This document shows positions 42,405-50,105 of a stretch of DNA of 64,000 bases, piece after piece. The translations under genes and the position numbers were made by a program. Numbering within the stretch: the stretch's first letter is position 1; each line of letters opens with the position of its first letter. The stretch comes from Acidimicrobiales bacterium. Lineage in GTDB: Bacteria > Actinomycetota > Acidimicrobiia > Acidimicrobiales > Aldehydirespiratoraceae. The notes under the pieces were generated by a model. That model had not been told where the DNA came from. It was given only the letters and a program-made list of their open reading frames with translations, and searched no databases. The DNA is taken from contig JAQWMR010000010.1 in the NCBI GenBank assembly GCA_029246685.1, positions 496,001 through 560,000 on the forward strand. The letters are read 5' to 3'.

Positions 42405-43286
42405 ATGCGAGAGATCTCTGATCTTGCTCAGAAGGCTGCGAGTCAATACGGCCTTCTCCGATCAACGGACCTCACCGAACTGGGAGTGACCCGCCAGCAG
42501 AAGGCCACGCTCGTGAATCGGGGAGTTCTCTGTCGCGAGCGGCGTGGGCTCTTCGTCCTCGCTGGAACGGCGAAAACGTGGGAGTTCCAGCTCATGCGAG
42601 AATGTCTCGGCGCAGCCGGTCGCGGCGTTGTGAGCCACCGGAGCGCCATGCGGCTGTGGGATCTCCGCCCTTGGGAGACCTCGGTCGAGGTGACCGTCCG
42701 GGGATTTGCCGCGCCGACGGTGGATGGCGCAGTCGTTCACCGCTCTTACGATCTCCTGGAAGGTGATGTTCGACACGTAGCTGGGCTTCGAGTGACCTCC
42801 CCGGTTCGCGCCTTGGTCGATGCTGGCGCATACTTCCGCGACTGGGAGGTCGAGAGGGCGTTCGATGCGGCCATCAGAACTGGCCTCGTGTCGAGCGACG
42901 AGATCTGGAGCTACCGAGTCAAGGTGGGCCGGAATGGGAGATCGGGCGTCACCGCCGTCGATCGCGTTCTTGGTGAGACGCCGACAGACATCGATGTGGC
43001 GGAGTCACCGATGGAGATCGAACTCATGCGGCTGCTTGATCGATACGGCCTTCCTACCCCGGTGCCGCAGTACCCGGTTCAGGCGTCTGGCGAGTCGTTT
43101 CGGGTCGATTTCGCCTACCCGGACGAGCGCCTCCTGCTTGAGTGCGACGGGTACCGCGAACACATCGCGCCGGGGCAGTTCGAGCGAGACCGTCGACGAC
43201 AGAATCTGCTCGTTCTCGACGGGTGGACTGTGCTGAGGTTCGCGAAAACGGATGTTCGTCAACGCCCGGCATGGCTGGCGTCCTAG
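42405..43286 (+). CDS. AbiEi-type wHTH protein with DUF559/Vsr-like nuclease domain
   Basis: The 293-aa protein has an N-terminal winged-helix of the AbiEi antitoxin type (QYGLLRSTDLTELGVTRQQ, then RGVLCRERRGLFVLAG) and a middle region with HRSAMRLWDLRPW and VTSPVRALVDAG. The C-terminal 100 residues resemble the PD-(D/E)XK/Vsr-like DUF559 nuclease domain: an early Glu in SPMEIELMRLL, the core acids VDFAYP and LLECDG, then QFERDRRRQNLLVLDGW and VLRF. No toxin partner gene is adjacent, unlike abiE operons. Start ATG 42405 is preferred over TTG 42399. It is the only gene within the inverted-repeat element. A role as DNA endonuclease or regulator is inferred from the family only. Confidence 0.82.
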   Translation: MREISDLAQKAASQYGLLRSTDLTELGVTRQQKATLVNRGVLCRERRGLFVLAGTAKTWEFQLMRECLGAAGRGVVSHRSAMRLWDLRPWETSVEVTVRGFAAPTVDGAVVHRSYDLLEGDVRHVAGLRVTSPVRALVDAGAYFRDWEVERAFDAAIRTGLVSSDEIWSYRVKVGRNGRSGVTAVDRVLGETPTDIDVAESPMEIELMRLLDRYGLPTPVPQYPVQASGESFRVDFAYPDERLLLECDGYREHIAPGQFERDRRRQNLLVLDGWTVLRFAKTDVRQRPAWLAS

Positions 43287-43315
43287 CTTCGGCGAGCGCT
43301 CGCAAGCGCGACGGG

Positions 43316-43367
43316 ATCCGCGTCGAGAAACGCATGAATAGCCCGCGTAACTTGGTTAAGAAGCCCC
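43316..43367 (-). repeat. Right terminal inverted repeat
   Basis: This is the mirror of the left repeat: 43343-43367 is an exact 25-base inverted copy and 43316-43342 matches at 21 of 27 positions. The outer end is followed by GGGAGGGGG, which with the CCCC arm gives a terminator-like hairpin plus CTTCTT for the cold-shock-like gene on the minus strand. Confidence 0.85.
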
Positions 43368-43376
43368 GGGAGGGGG

Positions 43377-43598
43377 TTAGAGGTCGGGGGTGCGCATGTC
43401 GACTTCGGAACCGAGGCGGAGCTGGGTGGCTCGGCCCGAATCGTCGAGGTCGAATTGCACGCGCTGACCTTGGCGCAACATGCGGAAGATGGAGCCGTCG
43501 AGGGCGTTGTCGGCGAGGTCGACGTCGGCCAGATCGGCTTCGTTGATCAGCACACCGTCGCCAGTGCTCGGGTCATAGCTCTTGATCACTCCCTGCAT
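43377..43598 (-). CDS. Cold-shock-domain-like small protein
   Basis: The 73-aa protein follows the OB-fold cold-shock pattern: MQGVIKSYDPSTGDGVLINE, then ALDGSIFRMLRQGQRVQFDLDDSGRATQLRLG. Canonical CSD residues of the RNP1/RNP2 motifs (KGFGFI, VFVHF) are not preserved: the first is replaced by STGDGVL and the aromatic RNP2 is lost. It is thus a divergent member that may bind RNA weakly or not at all. ATG 43598 lies six bases after TACGCT on the minus strand. It is divergent from the DAK2 kinase gene and ends next to the inverted-repeat element. Confidence 0.78.
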   Translation of the reverse strand: MQGVIKSYDPSTGDGVLINEADLADVDLADNALDGSIFRMLRQGQRVQFDLDDSGRATQLRLGSEVDMRTPDL

Positions 43599-43659
43599 GG
43601 CCGCAGCGTATCCGCACGGACGTCACGCGAGCGACGTGGGGCCGGTACGATCCGCTCCC

Positions 43660-45312
43660 GTGCCGATTGACTCTCTCGACGCCGCCGCCCTGCGCGCCAT
43701 CGTCGTCGCATTCCGCGACGCGCTGGGCGATCACCGCGAGTCGATCAACAACCTGAACGTCTATCCGGTGCCCGACGGCGACACCGGGACGAACATGTCG
43801 CTGACCCTGGTATCGGTCGTCGAAGAGCTCGATGGTCTCGGTGAGGACGCTGATGTCGAGGCGGTCTGCGACGCCGTCGCCCACGGCTCCCTGATGGGGG
43901 CGCGCGGCAACAGCGGCGTGATCATGTCGCAGATCCTCCGGGGCTTCGCCGGTGTCGTGAAGACGAAGGCGACCATCGACGGCGCCGCGTTCGCGGAAGC
44001 CTGGGCCGCCGCGGCGGAGGGCGCCTACGGCGCCGTCGGCAATCCGGTCGAGGGGACGATCCTCACGGTCGTGCGTGAGTCGTCGGACGCTGCCGTCACG
44101 GCCGCGGCCGAGGGCAAGGACCTGGTCGGCGTGCTCGATGCGGCGCGCGTCGAGGGCGGCGAGTCGCTCGAGCGCACGCCCACGCTGTTGAAGGTTCTCG
44201 CCGACGCCGGCGTCGTCGACGCCGGAGGTGCCGGGCTCCTTCTCTTCCTCGACGCTGCGCTGCACGTCACCGACGACCGAGCGATGCCCGAGCCGACGGA
44301 GGTGGTGCCGCCCGCCGAACAGGCTCGCCCCGAGGGAGACGATCACGAACCGTCGATCGCAGACCTCCGCTACGAGGTCATGTTCCTCCTCGATGCGCCG
44401 GACAACACGATCGAAGGATTCAAGAGCGCGTGGGCTGAGGTCGGCGACTCGATCGTGGTCGTCGGCGGCGACGGGATGTTCAACTGCCACATTCACTGCG
44501 ACGACATCGGCGCGGCGATCGAGTGCGGCATCGACGTCGGTCGTCCCCACAAGATCCGTGTAACGGACCTGCTCGAGGAACTCGCCGAGCTCGAAGAGCA
44601 GGCGTGGGTCGCCGCGGAGATCGGCCAGCCTGCGGAGACGCCCGCCGGCGACCCCGTTCCCACCGCGGTAGTGGCCGTCGGCTTGGGGCCGGGTGTTGTC
44701 GCGATCCTGCGGTCGATGGGCGTCCACGCCGTCGTCGCGGGGGGCCAATCGATGAACCCCTCCACGGCGGAGCTTGTGGCCGCGGTCGAGTCCGTACCGG
44801 CGCCCGAAGTGGTGATCCTGCCCAACAACAAGAACATCATCCCGGTCGCCGAGCAGGTCGACGCGCAGTCGAGTCGCACCGTCCGGGTCGTCCCCACCAA
44901 GGGCATCGCCGAGGGCCTCGCGTGCCTGATGGCGTACGACCCCCAGTCCACAGCCGAGGCCAACGCCGCCAACATGACCGGCGCGGCGGCGGCCGTCGTC
45001 GCCGGCGAGGTCACCCAGTCCGTGCGCGAGTCCACGAGCGATGCCGGTCCGATCGTCACCGGCGACTGGCTCGGCATCTGCCGTGACGGCATCACCGCGG
45101 TGCAGCCGACCATGGTCGACGCGGCCACCGGCCTCCTCGCCTCGATCCTCGACGACGACCACGAACTCCTCACCGTCATCGCCGGAGAAGACGCCACCGA
45201 CGAGGCCACGGCGGCGATCGAGGCCTGGATCGGCGAACACCATCCGGACGTCGAGGTCGAAGTCCACGATGGCGGCCAGCCTCTCTACCCGTACTACTTC
45301 GGGCTGGAGTAG
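43660..45312 (+). CDS. DAK2-domain protein, FakA-like fatty acid kinase
   Basis: The 550-aa protein has an N-terminal Dak2/DhaL ATP-binding domain (about residues 5-200; NLNVYPVPDGDTGTNMS with the metal-binding Asp residues, GARGNSGVI, GNPVEGTILTV). A middle/C-terminal half is of the YloV/FakA type (about 225-550). FakA phosphorylates fatty acids presented by a FakB partner, giving acyl-phosphate for phospholipid synthesis; no FakB (DegV) is in this window, but plsX, which also makes acyl-phosphate, is nearby. The GTG start is 8 bases after TACGAT. recG follows five bases after its stop, a conserved arrangement. Confidence 0.88.
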   Translation: MPIDSLDAAALRAIVVAFRDALGDHRESINNLNVYPVPDGDTGTNMSLTLVSVVEELDGLGEDADVEAVCDAVAHGSLMGARGNSGVIMSQILRGFAGVVKTKATIDGAAFAEAWAAAAEGAYGAVGNPVEGTILTVVRESSDAAVTAAAEGKDLVGVLDAARVEGGESLERTPTLLKVLADAGVVDAGGAGLLLFLDAALHVTDDRAMPEPTEVVPPAEQARPEGDDHEPSIADLRYEVMFLLDAPDNTIEGFKSAWAEVGDSIVVVGGDGMFNCHIHCDDIGAAIECGIDVGRPHKIRVTDLLEELAELEEQAWVAAEIGQPAETPAGDPVPTAVVAVGLGPGVVAILRSMGVHAVVAGGQSMNPSTAELVAAVESVPAPEVVILPNNKNIIPVAEQVDAQSSRTVRVVPTKGIAEGLACLMAYDPQSTAEANAANMTGAAAAVVAGEVTQSVRESTSDAGPIVTGDWLGICRDGITAVQPTMVDAATGLLASILDDDHELLTVIAGEDATDEATAAIEAWIGEHHPDVEVEVHDGGQPLYPYYFGLE

Positions 45313-45317
45313 CGCCG

Positions 45318-47456
45318 GTGCCGGAGGGCGATCCGCCTCTCTCGTTCCGGGATCTCGCCGGGCGACCGGTGGCCGATCTCAAGGGCGTGGGCGACAAGCG
45401 CGCGTCGAGCCTGGCGGCTGCCGAGATCCACACGATTCTCGACCTGCTCCAGCACTATCCCCGCCGCTATCTCGATCGCACCCGCCAGGCTCGGATCGGC
45501 GAGCTCGTTCCCGGTGATGAGGCCACGGTCCTCGCTGAGGTACGAAGCGCGTCGACGCGTCAGCTGAAGGGGCGACGCACGCTGACGAACATCGTCATCG
45601 GCGATGGCACCGGCAAGGTCACCCTGGCATTCTTTAACCAGCGCTGGCGGGAGAAGCAGCTGAAGCCCGGCATGGAGGTGCTCGTCCACGGCAAGTACGA
45701 CGTGTACCGGGGCACCCCACAGATGAGCAGTCCTGTGGTCGATTTGATGGGCGACCAGACCGGCCGGATCATCCCGGTGTATCCGCAGTCGGAGAAGGCG
45801 GGTCTGATGACGGCGGATCTCGGCCGCTTCGTGGCCGAGGCGCTTCGCCGTTGTGTGCCCCGAGGCATCGTGGAGCCGGTGCCGGCGGAGGTGCTCGATC
45901 GCTTCGACTTCTTCACCCGCGAGGCGGCGCTCCAGGGCATCCACGCTCCGGAAACGATGCACGAAAAGGACGAGGCAAGAAGGCGACTCGTGTTCGACGA
46001 GCTGCTTCGTGTGCAGCTCGAGCTGGTCCGCCGCAAGCGCAGGATCGAACGAGAGACGGCCGGCATCGTGCACACCCTCGAGGGAGAGCTCGTCGAGCGG
46101 TTCCACGAGCGCCTGCCGTTTCCGCTGACGGACGCGCAGGATCGCACGATCGCGGAGATCGGTGCTGATCTCGCGCTGGCCCGCCCGATGCATCGGCTCC
46201 TGCAGGGCGACGTCGGCGCCGGTAAGACTCTCGTCGCTGTATCGGCGCTGCTCGCCGCGGTCCAGGGCGGCCATCAGGGCGCATTCATGGCGCCCACGGA
46301 GGTGCTGGCTGAGCAGCATTACCTCGGCGTGACGGCCATGCTCGGCGACCTCTCGGTGCCTGACCCCACCACCCTCATGGGGGACCGCCCGTTGCGCGTC
46401 GAGTTGCTGACCAATCGAGTCGGTGCAGCTGACCGACGCAAGATCCTCGCTGACCTCGTCGGCGGCAAGGTCGACCTGCTCATCGGCACACACGCCCTCA
46501 TCCAGGACAAGGTCGAGTACGCGTCGCTCGGCGTCGTCGTGATCGACGAACAGCACCGCTTCGGCGTGGAGCAGCGCGCTGCGCTGCGCGACAAGGGCGA
46601 CGCGTCGGCCGCACCCGACGTCCTGGTCATGACCGCCACGCCGATTCCACGCACTGCGGCGATGACGGTCTATGGGGATCTCGACGTGAGCGTGCTCGAC
46701 GAACTCCCGCCCGGCCGCACACCGATCATCACCTCAGCGGCCCAGACGCCGTTGGAGGAGGAGGGGGTGTGGGTGGCGGTGCGCGAGGAGGTCGCGGCGG
46801 GCCGCCTGGCGTACGTGGTGTGTCCGCTCATCGACGAGTCGGAAGCGCTCGATGTCCGTTCGGTCACAGAGACGTTCGAGGAGCTGGCGGGCGGACACCT
46901 CCACGACCTTTCGATTGCGCTCCTCCACGGCCAGATGCACTCGACCGAGAAGCAAGAAGTCATGGAGCGGTTCCGCGCCGGCGACATCCAGGTCCTCGTC
47001 GCCACGACCGTGATCGAGGTCGGTGTCGACGTGCCGAATGCGACCGTGATGGTCGTGCTGGACGCGGACCGGTTCGGCATCGCCCAGCTGCATCAGCTGC
47101 GCGGCCGGGTCGGCCGAGCCGAGCATGCGAGTCGCTGCTTCCTCGTCGGCGAGCCGACGACCAGCGACGGCGAGACTCGCATCGAGGCGCTCGTTGCGAG
47201 CACGGACGGGTTCGAACTCGCGGAGGTGGACCTCGAACTTCGCGGCGAAGGCACGATCATGGGGGAGCGCCAGAAGGGCCGCAACGATCTCAAGCTCGCA
47301 TCGCTGCGGCGAGACAAGGAGTGGGTGGCGACAGCGCGTGAGGTTGCCATTTCGATCATCGACCGCGATCCGGAACTCGAGGCGAACGACGCCCTCGCCG
47401 ACGAGATCGCGCTGCTCCTCGGCGACGACGAAGCCGAGTTCCTGATGAAGAGCTAG
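45318..47456 (+). CDS. recG: ATP-dependent DNA helicase RecG
   Basis: The 712-aa protein has an N-terminal wedge/OB domain (LKGVGDKRASSLAAA, then HYPRRYLDRTR) for branched DNA, and superfamily 2 helicase motifs: Walker A LQGDVGAGKT, AFMAPTEVLAEQH, LIGTHALIQ, DEQH box VVIDEQHRFGVEQR, VMTATPIPRTAAM, then VATTVIEVGVDVPNAT and the QLHQLRGRVGRAEHAS motif VI. RecG drives fork reversal and Holliday-junction migration. The GTG start follows the DAK2 gene stop by five bases, making a likely operon. Its stop overlaps the antisense zinc-ribbon gene by four bases. Confidence 0.96.
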   Translation: MPEGDPPLSFRDLAGRPVADLKGVGDKRASSLAAAEIHTILDLLQHYPRRYLDRTRQARIGELVPGDEATVLAEVRSASTRQLKGRRTLTNIVIGDGTGKVTLAFFNQRWREKQLKPGMEVLVHGKYDVYRGTPQMSSPVVDLMGDQTGRIIPVYPQSEKAGLMTADLGRFVAEALRRCVPRGIVEPVPAEVLDRFDFFTREAALQGIHAPETMHEKDEARRRLVFDELLRVQLELVRRKRRIERETAGIVHTLEGELVERFHERLPFPLTDAQDRTIAEIGADLALARPMHRLLQGDVGAGKTLVAVSALLAAVQGGHQGAFMAPTEVLAEQHYLGVTAMLGDLSVPDPTTLMGDRPLRVELLTNRVGAADRRKILADLVGGKVDLLIGTHALIQDKVEYASLGVVVIDEQHRFGVEQRAALRDKGDASAAPDVLVMTATPIPRTAAMTVYGDLDVSVLDELPPGRTPIITSAAQTPLEEEGVWVAVREEVAAGRLAYVVCPLIDESEALDVRSVTETFEELAGGHLHDLSIALLHGQMHSTEKQEVMERFRAGDIQVLVATTVIEVGVDVPNATVMVVLDADRFGIAQLHQLRGRVGRAEHASRCFLVGEPTTSDGETRIEALVASTDGFELAEVDLELRGEGTIMGERQKGRNDLKLASLRRDKEWVATAREVAISIIDRDPELEANDALADEIALLLGDDEAEFLMKS

Positions 47457-47632
47457 TCCGGGCGCTCGAGGCTCACGTCATCGGCGGTCAGCTCGATGTC
47501 CCAGCGGTCGAGGCAGTCACGGCAGCGGTAGGCGACGATGTCGCCCGCCTCGAAACCCTCGTCCGGCTCGTAGGTGATTCGACCGCATTCGCCGCCGCAA
47601 TCGACGCAGGTGATGCGCTCGGGGACGGTCAC
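47453..47632 (-). CDS. Small zinc-ribbon protein
   Basis: The 59-aa protein contains CVDCGGEC (residues 9-16) and CRDC (residues 37-40), a typical zinc ribbon with two Cys knuckles, and an acidic tail DIELTADDVSLERPD. It lies on the minus strand, wedged between recG and rsmD, overlapping the recG end by four bases. The frame continues upstream to 47974, but that part is antisense to rsmD and looks like shadow sequence; GTG 47632 gives a compact domain. It probably mediates protein or nucleic-acid contacts. Confidence 0.7.
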   Translation of the reverse strand: MTVPERITCVDCGGECGRITYEPDEGFEAGDIVAYRCRDCLDRWDIELTADDVSLERPD

Positions 47633-47681
47633 GCGGTGACAGTACCGCGTGAACTGGTGTTGCCCCCGCCAGACTGACCGC

Positions 47682-48212
47682 ATGCGCGTCGTCTCGGGAA
47701 CCGTTGGTGGTCGCCGTCTGGTCGTCCCGGACGGAGAGAACACGCGCCCCAGCGGTGATCGGGTCCGCGAGTCCGTGTTCAACTCGCTCTTCTCGCTCGG
47801 TGCGATCGACGGATCCCGGGTGCTCGACGCGTTCGCCGGGTCTGGTGCGCTCGGCATCGAAGCGCTCTCACGGGGCGCCGAGCACTGCACCTTCGTGGAG
47901 ACGGACCGGGCCGCGATCGCGGCGCTTCGCGAGAACATCGAGACGCTCGGACTCGACGACGAAGCGGCGGTCACGATCGGTGATGGTGCCGGCGTCGTCG
48001 CCCGGCTTGCCGGGCAGGTGGACCTCGTCCTCCTCGATCCGCCCTACGCCTTCGACGAGTGGGCATCACTGCTCGAGCCGATCGTCGACGCAACGGTGGT
48101 CATCGAGTCCGACCGGTCGATCGAGCTCCCTGCGGGGTGGGAGACACACCGAGAGCGTCAGTACGGGAGTACCGTGGTGACCCTGGCCGAGGCGCCGTCC
48201 GCCTCGGCATAG
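47682..48212 (+). CDS. rsmD: 16S rRNA (guanine966-N2)-methyltransferase RsmD
   Basis: The 176-aa protein has the RsmD order of motifs: MRVVSGTVGGRRLVVP, RPSGDRVRESVFNSL, the SAM motif VLDAFAGSGALGIEALSRGA, and catalytic (D)PPY in LVLLDPPYAFDEW. It methylates G966 of 16S rRNA during small-subunit maturation. ATG 47682 gives the family start; the frame is open 33 bases earlier. coaD follows within 25 bases, the usual bacterial pair. Confidence 0.94.
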   Translation: MRVVSGTVGGRRLVVPDGENTRPSGDRVRESVFNSLFSLGAIDGSRVLDAFAGSGALGIEALSRGAEHCTFVETDRAAIAALRENIETLGLDDEAAVTIGDGAGVVARLAGQVDLVLLDPPYAFDEWASLLEPIVDATVVIESDRSIELPAGWETHRERQYGSTVVTLAEAPSASA

Positions 48213-48236
48213 CGAGTGAGTGGAGACCTCAGCACC

Positions 48237-48710
48237 GTGACGCGTGTCCTGTACCCCGGATCGTTTGACCCCGTTCACAACGGTCACATCGAAATAATCG
48301 AAACCGCGGCGTCGCTCTTCGATGAGGTGATCGTGGCCGCGATGGTCAACACCACGAAGGACGGTGTGTTCCAGCTGGACGACCGCGAAGAGATGCTCAC
48401 CGTGTCCGTCGCCCACCTCTCCAACGTGCGGGTGAAGATGTTCAGCGGCCTCGTCGTGGATCTCGCACAGGAAGAAGACGCAGACTTCATCGTCAAGGGG
48501 CTCCGCGCGGTCAGCGATTTCGAGAACGAGCTGCAGATGGCACAGATGAACAACGCTGCCTCGGGGATCCACACGCTCTTCATCCCCTCTGCGTCTCGCA
48601 GTTCCTTCCTTGCTTCCAAGTTCATCCGGGACTTCGCTCGCTGGGGTGGCGACATCTCGGCGATGGTGCCTGAGCCGGTCGCGATCAAGCTGAAGGAACA
48701 GTTCGGGTGA
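48237..48710 (+). CDS. coaD: Phosphopantetheine adenylyltransferase
   Basis: This is a nucleotidyltransferase of 157 aa with the HxGH motif in YPGSFDPVHNGHIEII, then VKGLRAVSDFENELQMAQMN and the C-terminal SSFLASKFIRDFARWGGDIS. It adenylates 4'-phosphopantetheine to dephospho-CoA, the penultimate step of CoA synthesis. GTG 48237 (protein starts VTRVLYPGS) matches homologs; GTG 48216 would add seven residues. The stop overlaps the next start (GTGA), so it is coupled with the coiled-coil gene. Confidence 0.95.
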   Translation: MTRVLYPGSFDPVHNGHIEIIETAASLFDEVIVAAMVNTTKDGVFQLDDREEMLTVSVAHLSNVRVKMFSGLVVDLAQEEDADFIVKGLRAVSDFENELQMAQMNNAASGIHTLFIPSASRSSFLASKFIRDFARWGGDISAMVPEPVAIKLKEQFG

Positions 48711-49282
48711 CGGACGCTCAGGAGCCCACCGAGGACCCGGTCGAGGGTGCGCCCAGTTATCGCGCGCCGCAGACGGAATCGCTCCTGCGTCAGGCGATCG
48801 AGATCGTGGACGAGGCGCGGCCGATGCCGCTGTCAGCGTCGTCGATGATCAACAAGGACGAGCTGCTCGCCGTGCTCAACGCGGCCGCCCAGGCGCTTCC
48901 GGAAGAGCTGCGGTCGGCCCGCTGGCTGCTGAAAGAACGAGACGACTTCCTCGCCCGCGTTCAGCGGGAGGGCGACGAGCTGATCGCTCGGGCTCGCACC
49001 CGCGCCGAGCAGATGGTGCAGCGCACCGAACTCGTGAAGTCGGCGGAGGAACGAGCCCGACGGGTCGTGTCCGACGCCGAGCTGAGCGCCAAGAACCTGC
49101 GGCTCGAGACCGAGGACTGGTGTGATCAGAAGCTCGGCGGCATGGAGGTCGTCCTCGAGCGGACGTTGAAGACGGTCGCGTCCGGTCGGGCGAAGCTCCA
49201 GGGCGCCGTCGAGGAGCGAGAGATCGCCGCGGACGCGGAGCCATTGCTGCCCGACGACGCGGTGTTCAACCAGGAGGACTAG
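48707..49282 (+). CDS. DivIVA/ATP-synthase-b-like coiled-coil protein
   Basis: The 191-aa protein has an extended N-terminus (PTEDPVEGAPSYRAPQTESLLRQ) and then a long alpha-helical region from about residue 48 to 155 rich in Glu, Arg, Ala and heptad-like Leu/Val (for example LLKERDDFLARVQREGDELIARARTRAEQMVQ). It lacks membrane segments. Such proteins are annotated variably as DivIVA-like or ATP-synthase-b-like and occur between coaD and yceD in some actinobacteria. A scaffolding role at the septum or membrane is possible but not shown. It is translationally coupled to coaD and, through TAGTG, to yceD. Confidence 0.75.
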   Translation: MTDAQEPTEDPVEGAPSYRAPQTESLLRQAIEIVDEARPMPLSASSMINKDELLAVLNAAAQALPEELRSARWLLKERDDFLARVQREGDELIARARTRAEQMVQRTELVKSAEERARRVVSDAELSAKNLRLETEDWCDQKLGGMEVVLERTLKTVASGRAKLQGAVEEREIAADAEPLLPDDAVFNQED

Positions 49283-49815
49283 TGGAGGACGCCCATCGGA
49301 TCACGCCGGTCATCCAGCTGGTCGTCGACACTGTCGAGATCCGCCGCCGCGCGGGGACCCGACGACCCTTCGTCGTAGCAAGTTGCCTGCCGGACCTCGA
49401 GGCCGGTGAGTTCTCGATCGTCGACGGCCGGCTCGACATCGACCTCGTCATCGAAGCCGTCACCGAGGGCGTGAGAGCGACCGGCACCGCGACGGGCCAC
49501 TGGACCGGCCCGTGTCGCCGCTGTCTCGAACCGATCGTTGCCGAGCTCGAGGTCGAGGTGCACGAGATCTTCGAGCGGAACCCGACGGAAGGGGAGACGT
49601 GGCCGATCGAGGATGAACGCATCGACTTGGTGCCCGTCTTGCGCGAGGCAGCCTTGCTCGGCCTGCCCCTCGTCCCGCTCTGCCGGGAGGACTGCCCGGG
49701 ACCGGAACCGGAGCGGTTCCCCACCAGCGTCGGAGTCGATGTCGACCTCTCTGAGGACGCGCCGCCGCCGGACCCTCGGTGGGCCGCTCTGGACGAATTC
49801 AGGTTCGACGAGTAG
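49282..49815 (+). CDS. yceD: YceD/DUF177 family protein
   Basis: The 177-aa product is a YceD (DUF177) protein: GHWTGPCRRCLEPI with Cys-x-x-Cys, an acidic middle VLREAALLGLPLVPLC and REDCPG with the second Cys pair. In bacteria yceD lies just before rpmF and is needed for normal accumulation of 23S rRNA; plant homologs act similarly. The GTG at 49282 shares one base with the upstream stop (TAGTG). It is followed, after 106 bases with a TAACCT -10 candidate, by rpmF. Confidence 0.9.
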   Translation: MEDAHRITPVIQLVVDTVEIRRRAGTRRPFVVASCLPDLEAGEFSIVDGRLDIDLVIEAVTEGVRATGTATGHWTGPCRRCLEPIVAELEVEVHEIFERNPTEGETWPIEDERIDLVPVLREAALLGLPLVPLCREDCPGPEPERFPTSVGVDVDLSEDAPPPDPRWAALDEFRFDE

Positions 49816-49921
49816 CCGAGCGCCTCACGGATTGCCGATTCGAGGGTGGCGCCGCCGCGGGGCGTCGATAACCTTCGGTGTTCGAGTAGCCCGGTATCGG
49901 GCCCCGTCAAGCAGGAACGCC

Positions 49922-50101
49922 ATGGCTGTCCCGAAGAAGAAGATGTCGAAGTCGAAGAGCCGGAGCCGCAAGGCATCGGCGTGGCGCGTGGGCGCCTCGG
50001 CTCGTAGCGCCTGCGATCGTTGCGGCTCCACCAAGCGCCCACATCGCGCGTGTGGCAACTGCGGTTGGTACGCCGGCCGTCAGGCCATCGAGGTCGACTG
50101 A
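49922..50101 (+). CDS. rpmF: 50S ribosomal protein L32
   Basis: The 59-aa protein begins MAVPKKKMSKSKSRSRKAS, the diagnostic L32 N-terminus, and carries a Zn ribbon (CDRCGSTKRPH...CGNCGWYAG). It is the C+ (zinc-binding) type of L32, with four Cys at 31, 34, 44 and 47. The leader of about 45 bases after TAACCT contains a small hairpin GCCCG/CGGGC (49889-49902) just upstream of the SD AGGA, which could serve autogenous control. The plsX ATG lies four bases after the stop, the conserved rpmF-plsX order. Confidence 0.96.
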   Translation: MAVPKKKMSKSKSRSRKASAWRVGASARSACDRCGSTKRPHRACGNCGWYAGRQAIEVD

Positions 50102-50105
50102 GTCG

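Larger units (their letters stand above)
42310..43367. mobile_element. Putative 1058-bp element with 52-bp terminal inverted repeats
   Basis: The unit is bounded by inverted repeats at 42310-42361 and 43316-43367. The outer 25 bp are identical and the inner 27 bp match at 21 positions (46/52 overall). It contains a single gene, an AbiEi-like/DUF559-type protein, and sits exactly between the convergent genes pckA and the cold-shock-like gene. Its DNA reads visibly lower in GC than its neighbours. No target duplication is evident. It could be a non-autonomous or nuclease-driven mobile unit, or a gene inserted at the centre of a long palindromic terminator. Mobility itself is inference. Confidence 0.6.

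Noticed and set aside
42405-43286. An AbiEi/AbiEii toxin-antitoxin operon
   Set aside because: There is no nucleotidyltransferase toxin gene next to the AbiEi-like gene; neighbours are pckA and a cold-shock-like gene, so a type IV TA pair is not supported here.
42296-43376. Target-site duplication around the inverted-repeat unit
   Set aside because: Flanks (CCCGCCCCCCTCG on the left, GGGAGGGGGTTAG on the right) show no direct repeat; only C/G-rich complementarity is seen.
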